DNA of 19,648 nt from Bacillota bacterium. Lineage in GTDB: Bacteria; Bacillota_I; Bacilli_A; RFN20; CAG-826. The notes below the pieces were generated by a model, which searched no databases, had not been told where the DNA came from, and was given only the letters and a program-made list of their open reading frames with translations. Positions 16,332 to 19,648 of the stretch are shown piece after piece (the stretch's first letter is position 1; every line of letters begins with the position of its first letter). Made by a program: the position numbers and the translations under genes. The stretch spans positions 1 through 19,648 of the forward strand of contig JAEWLX010000085.1 of assembly GCA_023457325.1 (NCBI GenBank), given 5' to 3'.

Positions 16332-17148
16332 CCCTAATTGCCTCTTTCGTGGCACAAACACCGATTGAAACCGAACTCATAGTCGGTTCTTCTTTTTCGA
16401 TATCAATCCCCAATTCGGTTTTGATCCATTCATAACCTTGGGTGTCGATTTTTTCAATGATTTCTGGTCCGCCTTCAACAGCGATTTTTCCATTCACCAT
16501 CACAATGGTGCGAGTCAGCTTAATCATATTGTATAGGCGGGCATAATGTGAAACGACTAAAAAGCCACGCCCTTTTTCTTGTTCTTCTTTAATCGCCTTT
16601 GCGACTATGCTCATCGCATCGATATCAAGTCCTGAATCAATTTCATCAAGCAAGGAGAAACGCGGTTCTAAAAGAATCATTTGTAAAATCTCGTTGCGCT
16701 TTTTTTCTCCACCAGAAAATCCTTCATTGAGTGAGCGATTGGCCATTTCAAAAGGAATGCCCATCTTCTTATATGTTGTATTTAAAAGACGGTAAAAATT
16801 AAATAGGGAAAGAGGCTTTTCACGACGAGCATTGATAGAAGCTCTTAAGAAGTCGGCGTTAACAACACCTGCGACTTCACTAGGATACTGCATGGCCAAA
16901 AAGAGCCCAGCCTTTGACCGTTCATCAACTGACATAGCAAGCAAATCTTGGTTATTTAGTAAAACTTGGCCGCTAGTAATTTTATAACGAGGATTACCCA
17001 TTATTGCTTGTAATAGCGTCGACTTACCATGACCGTTTGGTCCAAGAAGAGCAATCGTCTCGCCACTAGTGGCGGTCAAACTTACTCCTTTAAGTATTTC
17101 TTTGTCTTCCACGTTTACGTGGAGATCAATTATTTTAAGAATATCCAT
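16321..17148 (-). CDS. sufC: Fe-S assembly ATPase SufC
   Basis: This 275-residue ABC-type ATPase drives conformational change in the SufBC2D complex. It is soluble, not a transporter. Walker A GPNGHGKS is at 36-43, the Q-loop lies in MQYPSEVAG (86-94), and the signature FSGGEKKR is at 144-151. Walker B LLDEIDSGLD is at 166-175, and the H-loop VVSHYARL at 198-205. These are all diagnostic of SufC. The C-terminus runs about 20 residues past the usual end (after ELGID) and holds Cys265. That tail overlaps the sufD start. ATG at 17148 has SD GGAG 8 bases upstream. It is the first gene of the suf unit, with a good promoter at 17174-17202. Confidence 0.97.
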   Translation of the reverse strand: MDILKIIDLHVNVEDKEILKGVSLTATSGETIALLGPNGHGKSTLLQAIMGNPRYKITSGQVLLNNQDLLAMSVDERSKAGLFLAMQYPSEVAGVVNADFLRASINARREKPLSLFNFYRLLNTTYKKMGIPFEMANRSLNEGFSGGEKKRNEILQMILLEPRFSLLDEIDSGLDIDAMSIVAKAIKEEQEKGRGFLVVSHYARLYNMIKLTRTIVMVNGKIAVEGGPEIIEKIDTQGYEWIKTELGIDIEKEEPTMSSVSIGVCATKEAIRDGK

Positions 17149-17173
17149 AATACTGTCTCCTAAAATCTATCAT

Positions 17174-17202
17174 ATTGTATATTAATTAATATACGTATTC
17201 AA
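17174..17202 (-). promoter_or_regulatory. Promoter of the suf operon
   Basis: On the minus strand, -35 TTGAAT (17197-17202) and -10 TACAAT (17174-17179) are separated by exactly 17 bp, a sigma-A-like promoter. The start of transcription would fall near 17167, giving a short leader of about 20 nt that includes the SD GGAG (17157-17160) of sufC. Confidence 0.6.
17177..17194. promoter_or_regulatory. 18-bp perfect palindrome within the suf promoter
   Basis: GTATATTAATTAATATAC is a perfect palindrome that fills nearly the whole -35/-10 spacer and touches the -10 box of the suf promoter. A protein bound here would block RNA polymerase, so it is a candidate operator for Fe-S or iron status control. 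The sequence is AT-rich, which makes chance palindromes more likely. It matches no IscR or SufR consensus I can recall. Confidence 0.5.
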
Positions 17203-17252
17203 ACACAACGATAAATACTATAAACCAATTGCGAGTATAAACAAGTATTTTC

Positions 17253-17271
17253 GGATTTTTCTTTAAAATCC
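17253..17271. repeat. Inverted repeat in the divergent intergenic region
   Basis: GGATTTT-TCTTT-AAAATCC forms a 7-bp stem with a 5-nt loop. There is an A-run after it on the plus strand and none of the T-run expected of a terminator on either strand. It may be a regulatory site or insulation between the divergent promoters. No function is assigned. Confidence 0.35.
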
Positions 17272-17326
17272 AAAAAATTTATAGCTAAACATTCACTCTC
17301 AATGGCAAATTTCCTTAAATTCTTAG

Positions 17327-17355
17327 TTGTATTAATAATATTAATGTAATAGAAT
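17327..17355 (+). promoter_or_regulatory. Promoter of the lipoprotein genes, with AT palindrome in the spacer
   Basis: -35 TTGTAT (17327-17332), a 17-bp spacer and -10 TAGAAT (17350-17355) make a fair sigma-A-like promoter, with a leader of about 34 nt to the ATG at 17396. The palindrome ATTAATA-A-TATTAAT (17331-17345) lies in the spacer and uses half-sites similar to those in the suf promoter palindrome. The SD is AGGAGGG at 17377-17383. Confidence 0.55.
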
Positions 17356-17395
17356 ATTAGCGCTATGTTCAGGCTTAGGAGGGAAACAACTACTT

Positions 17396-19252
17396 ATGAG
17401 AAAAAGTAAAATTACGCTCGGAATAGTAGCTGGATTGCTCGCTACCTTTGCCTTGGCGTCCTGCGATGGAGCGACATTTTCTGGAGACGGATATGTCCTC
17501 ACATACAAAGGCACCAATGGTCAAGAGTATCATTACACCGCCGAAGAATTATTTGATAACTATCTAAAATCTTCTAGCGGTGTCTCAACGCTCTTTGATT
17601 CGGTTTATAAGGTTGTTGTTCGCAACTACTTTATGACCAATACAGAGGGAATTGCAGCATATCCAGACATTGAGAAAGGTGCCGATAACGACGTCGCTGG
17701 CGTTAAATCGAAAGCGGAATCAGCCGCTGATGACAATGGCACAAAATACGACGAGGAATTCGAAAAGCAACTAGACACTTATGGTGTCGAGGATGAGGAT
17801 GAACTCTGGCAGCATTTTGCCTATCAGAGAATGAATACCGAATTCGAAGACCAGTTCTACGAAGACAACATCGACTTTATTCGCGATTCGAAAAAAGCTG
17901 ATGCTGAAAACTACAGCGGCTATTTAGAAAAAATGAGTCCATATCATGTTCGCCACATTTTAGTTAAGGTCAGTGCTAACGATAAGGCCTTAAATGATGG
18001 AGAAATTACCGAATCGGAAGCCAAAAAGCTTGCCAGTGTTGGTGAAAACCTCGCTCTTGGTAACGAAACGTTTGGCTCGCTTGCCCAGCTATACTCAGAT
18101 GATACTGGTTCAGCTGAGAAGTTTGGTGATCTCGGCATCATGTCAAAAAGTACATCATTCATTAATGAGTTCAAATTAGGCGTGTACGCTTATGAAGCAA
18201 TTCATAATGATGAAACAAAGACTGATGCAAAGAGCGGATTAAAAATTAGTGATGAAATGGAGACATTATATAACAACGTTACTCCAACATCGGACATTGG
18301 AACAATTCCTTACGAAGCTTTCCTGAAACTCGAACAGTATTCCGATGTAACGAAAGATGAGAATTCGTTCCTCGTCAATAAAGGAAACGCATTCTTTTAT
18401 CCTCGTAACATTATCTTCAACAAATACTTCAATCGTCACGACATTTCCGTGATTACTCCTAATTCAGTCGTTTTAGGAACAATTAACGGTGGCAACATCG
18501 ATGATGAAAACTTTGCTGGTGCCTTTAATGCCACCTATAACAATATGGATGGCTTCAAGCATGTTGATGGTTTAAATCTCGATGTTAACGGCGATTTAAC
18601 TGTTGACGACAACGATAAGGTATTAACAACCAAAGACGGCAAAGTTATTCTCGCTGTCCGTGGTGGCACAAGTGGCGATTCCGGTTATCAAGGTTTCCAC
18701 TTCATCGTCGTGGAAAGAAGCGCTTTTGATAATTTATCAAACGGCGTGTCTTTAAGCGAATACTACACCACTAAATATCCCGGTCAAAGCGGATATCCAA
18801 TGAATGGTGATAATCCAAAACCGACTTACGTTAATTTCCTTGACCAACAAATCAAAGATTATAAGAGTCGTGCCGAATCAGTTGAAGGCGAAATCAAAGG
18901 TTTTGATTCCAACTTAAAGTATTACATTTACGAAAAACTAGCCTCTGAACAAAAGATTCAATTTAATGATGAGTTAAAATATATCAACACCGACGGCGAA
19001 GAGGTCACGATTGACTTAGGAGCTGCAATTGGCGATTGGATTAAAGCTACTCGCGACCAAGCTGATTACCAAACACAAGATGCTTGGGAAGATACGTGGG
19101 AAGAATACGTCGAATTCTTGCAACAACAATACGCTTCGCGCGGTAGCAAGAAACTACTTAGTGAGACTTGTGCAATACAATATCAAAGTTCCGTAAAGAC
19201 AAGTGCTTTATGGGATGTACAAGGAGGTGCATGTTACTATGACTCGAAATAA
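17396..19252 (+). CDS. PrsA/PpiC-like parvulin lipoprotein with an interrupted rotamase domain
   Basis: This 618-residue lipoprotein is a probable extracytoplasmic foldase that helps exported proteins fold. The N-terminus has KSK, a hydrophobic stretch (about 6-21) and the lipobox LASC with Cys23, so it would be lipid-anchored outside the membrane. The parvulin domain begins near residue 183 with VRHILVKVS (185-193), LAQLYSDD and FGDLGIMSK (243-251). The expected last strand, which is usually G(Y/F)HIIKV in the family, appears as GFHFIVVE (433-440). About 150 residues therefore separate the two parts. That insert holds an EF-hand/dockerin-like stretch, DVNGDLTVDDND (396-407). PrsA is normally ~290 residues, so this protein is twice as long. 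It has a strong SD and its own promoter. The PpiC call is good, but function and substrates are inferred. Confidence 0.8.
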   Translation: MRKSKITLGIVAGLLATFALASCDGATFSGDGYVLTYKGTNGQEYHYTAEELFDNYLKSSSGVSTLFDSVYKVVVRNYFMTNTEGIAAYPDIEKGADNDVAGVKSKAESAADDNGTKYDEEFEKQLDTYGVEDEDELWQHFAYQRMNTEFEDQFYEDNIDFIRDSKKADAENYSGYLEKMSPYHVRHILVKVSANDKALNDGEITESEAKKLASVGENLALGNETFGSLAQLYSDDTGSAEKFGDLGIMSKSTSFINEFKLGVYAYEAIHNDETKTDAKSGLKISDEMETLYNNVTPTSDIGTIPYEAFLKLEQYSDVTKDENSFLVNKGNAFFYPRNIIFNKYFNRHDISVITPNSVVLGTINGGNIDDENFAGAFNATYNNMDGFKHVDGLNLDVNGDLTVDDNDKVLTTKDGKVILAVRGGTSGDSGYQGFHFIVVERSAFDNLSNGVSLSEYYTTKYPGQSGYPMNGDNPKPTYVNFLDQQIKDYKSRAESVEGEIKGFDSNLKYYIYEKLASEQKIQFNDELKYINTDGEEVTIDLGAAIGDWIKATRDQADYQTQDAWEDTWEEYVEFLQQQYASRGSKKLLSETCAIQYQSSVKTSALWDVQGGACYYDSK

Positions 19253-19648
19253 GAAAACAGGACTAATCCTTACTCTAGCGGCCGCTTCGGCCTTTGTCCT
19301 TACCTCATGTAACGACGTTACCGCTCTTCCAAAGTTCTATGAAGACCCAGTTGTTTTGAATGAAGATGGAACGAAAACTGATGTTTATCAAAACATCATG
19401 AGTTTAATTTACGATTCATTGACAGGTTCAAGCGATAATCCCAAAAAGGTTCTTGACGAAATGATGTACATCATCGCTGTCGACCAATTCGGTGATTACG
19501 AGGAACTCGCTCATGTCGCAACTCTTGATGCCGTTTCTCTTGATGTCCGCACGTTCGTTGATGAGCACGCCAACGTATATCGCGATGATAACGATGAAGA
19601 GGGCGTAAAAGTCCAAAACGAACATGCCCGTGTCAAACATTTTGCGGA
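19239..19648 (+). CDS. Putative lipoprotein of unknown function, truncated by the window end
   Basis: Only the first 136 codons are present. ATG at 19239 follows an excellent SD (AAGGAGGTG, 19221-19229) and overlaps the end of the preceding lipoprotein gene by 14 bp, so the two are co-translated. The N-terminus has RNKK, a hydrophobic segment (about 8-22) and the lipobox LTSC with Cys24, predicting a lipid-anchored surface protein. The visible mature part is acidic (for example DNPKKVLDEMM and RDDNDEEG). I do not recognise a domain. Its position and N-terminal design make it a possible second foldase-like protein or paralogue of the upstream gene. That is inference, because any catalytic domain would lie beyond the window. 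Confidence 0.8.
   Translation, partial: MTRNKKTGLILTLAAASAFVLTSCNDVTALPKFYEDPVVLNEDGTKTDVYQNIMSLIYDSLTGSSDNPKKVLDEMMYIIAVDQFGDYEELAHVATLDAVSLDVRTFVDEHANVYRDDNDEEGVKVQNEHARVKHFA

Noticed and set aside
16332..16361. Longer sufD start (MFVPRKRQLG)
   Set aside because: It has no SD and lies fully inside sufC. The SD AAAGAGG fits ATG 16331.
17109..17124. Inverted repeat TCCACGT-TT-ACGTGGA
   Set aside because: It lies inside the sufC coding region (residues around HVNVEDK), is short, and has no neighbouring signal. Coding constraint or chance explains it.
19428..19640. Open frame on the minus strand with hydrophobic N-terminal part
   Set aside because: It is antisense to the second lipoprotein gene, which has a strong SD, lipobox and coding-like composition. 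No start signal supports the minus frame.

Overview
The window comes from an AT-rich, low-GC Gram-positive (Bacillota) chromosome. TGA is used as a stop (for example in sufS, sufD and mnmG) and Trp is TGG, so the standard bacterial code applies and this is not a Mycoplasma-type code. An Enterococcus-hirae-type V-ATPase operon, a Bacillus-order SUF operon (sufC-D-S-U-B), the origin-region trio mnmG-rsmG-parA and LxxC-type lipoproteins together suggest an uncultured Bacilli lineage near Erysipelotrichales, Acholeplasma or RF39-like bacteria. The exact taxon is inference. No tRNA, rRNA, CRISPR array, IS element or phage gene was seen.

Layout. (1) Positions 5-8405, minus strand: a complete nine-gene V/A-type ATPase operon transcribed as ntpF-I-K-E-C-G-A-B-D. 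Junctions overlap or nearly touch, and several Shine-Dalgarno (SD) sequences lie inside the end of the preceding gene. The proteolipid K carries the residues that bind Na+ in E. hirae NtpK, so a sodium-coupled enzyme is likely. (2) 8406-8555: a short AT-rich spacer with a hairpin and a probable V-ATPase promoter. (3) 8556-9134, minus: a small regulator with a PucR-type C-terminal HTH. It lacks a visible SD and is preceded by a perfect 19-bp palindrome at 9145-9163. (4) 9171-17148, minus: sufC-sufD-sufS-sufU-sufB-mnmG-rsmG-parA, with overlaps at almost every junction. This looks like one transcription unit joining Fe-S assembly to tRNA wobble modification, 16S rRNA methylation and an orphan ParA. 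(5) 17149-17395: a divergent regulatory region. Each side has a sigma-A-like promoter, and each promoter has a palindrome of TATTAAT-type half-sites in its spacer. (6) 17396 to the window end, plus strand: two overlapping lipoprotein genes. The first is a PrsA/parvulin-like foldase whose rotamase domain appears to be split by an insertion of about 150 residues. The second is unrecognised and runs off the window.

Most notable: the parvulin with its inserted segment, the two promoter-associated palindromes, the suf-mnmG-rsmG-parA fusion operon without parB, and a PucR-type regulator placed directly upstream of the V-ATPase operon. I found no clear evidence of a wholly new multi-gene system. The window is mainly housekeeping genes in an unusual arrangement.
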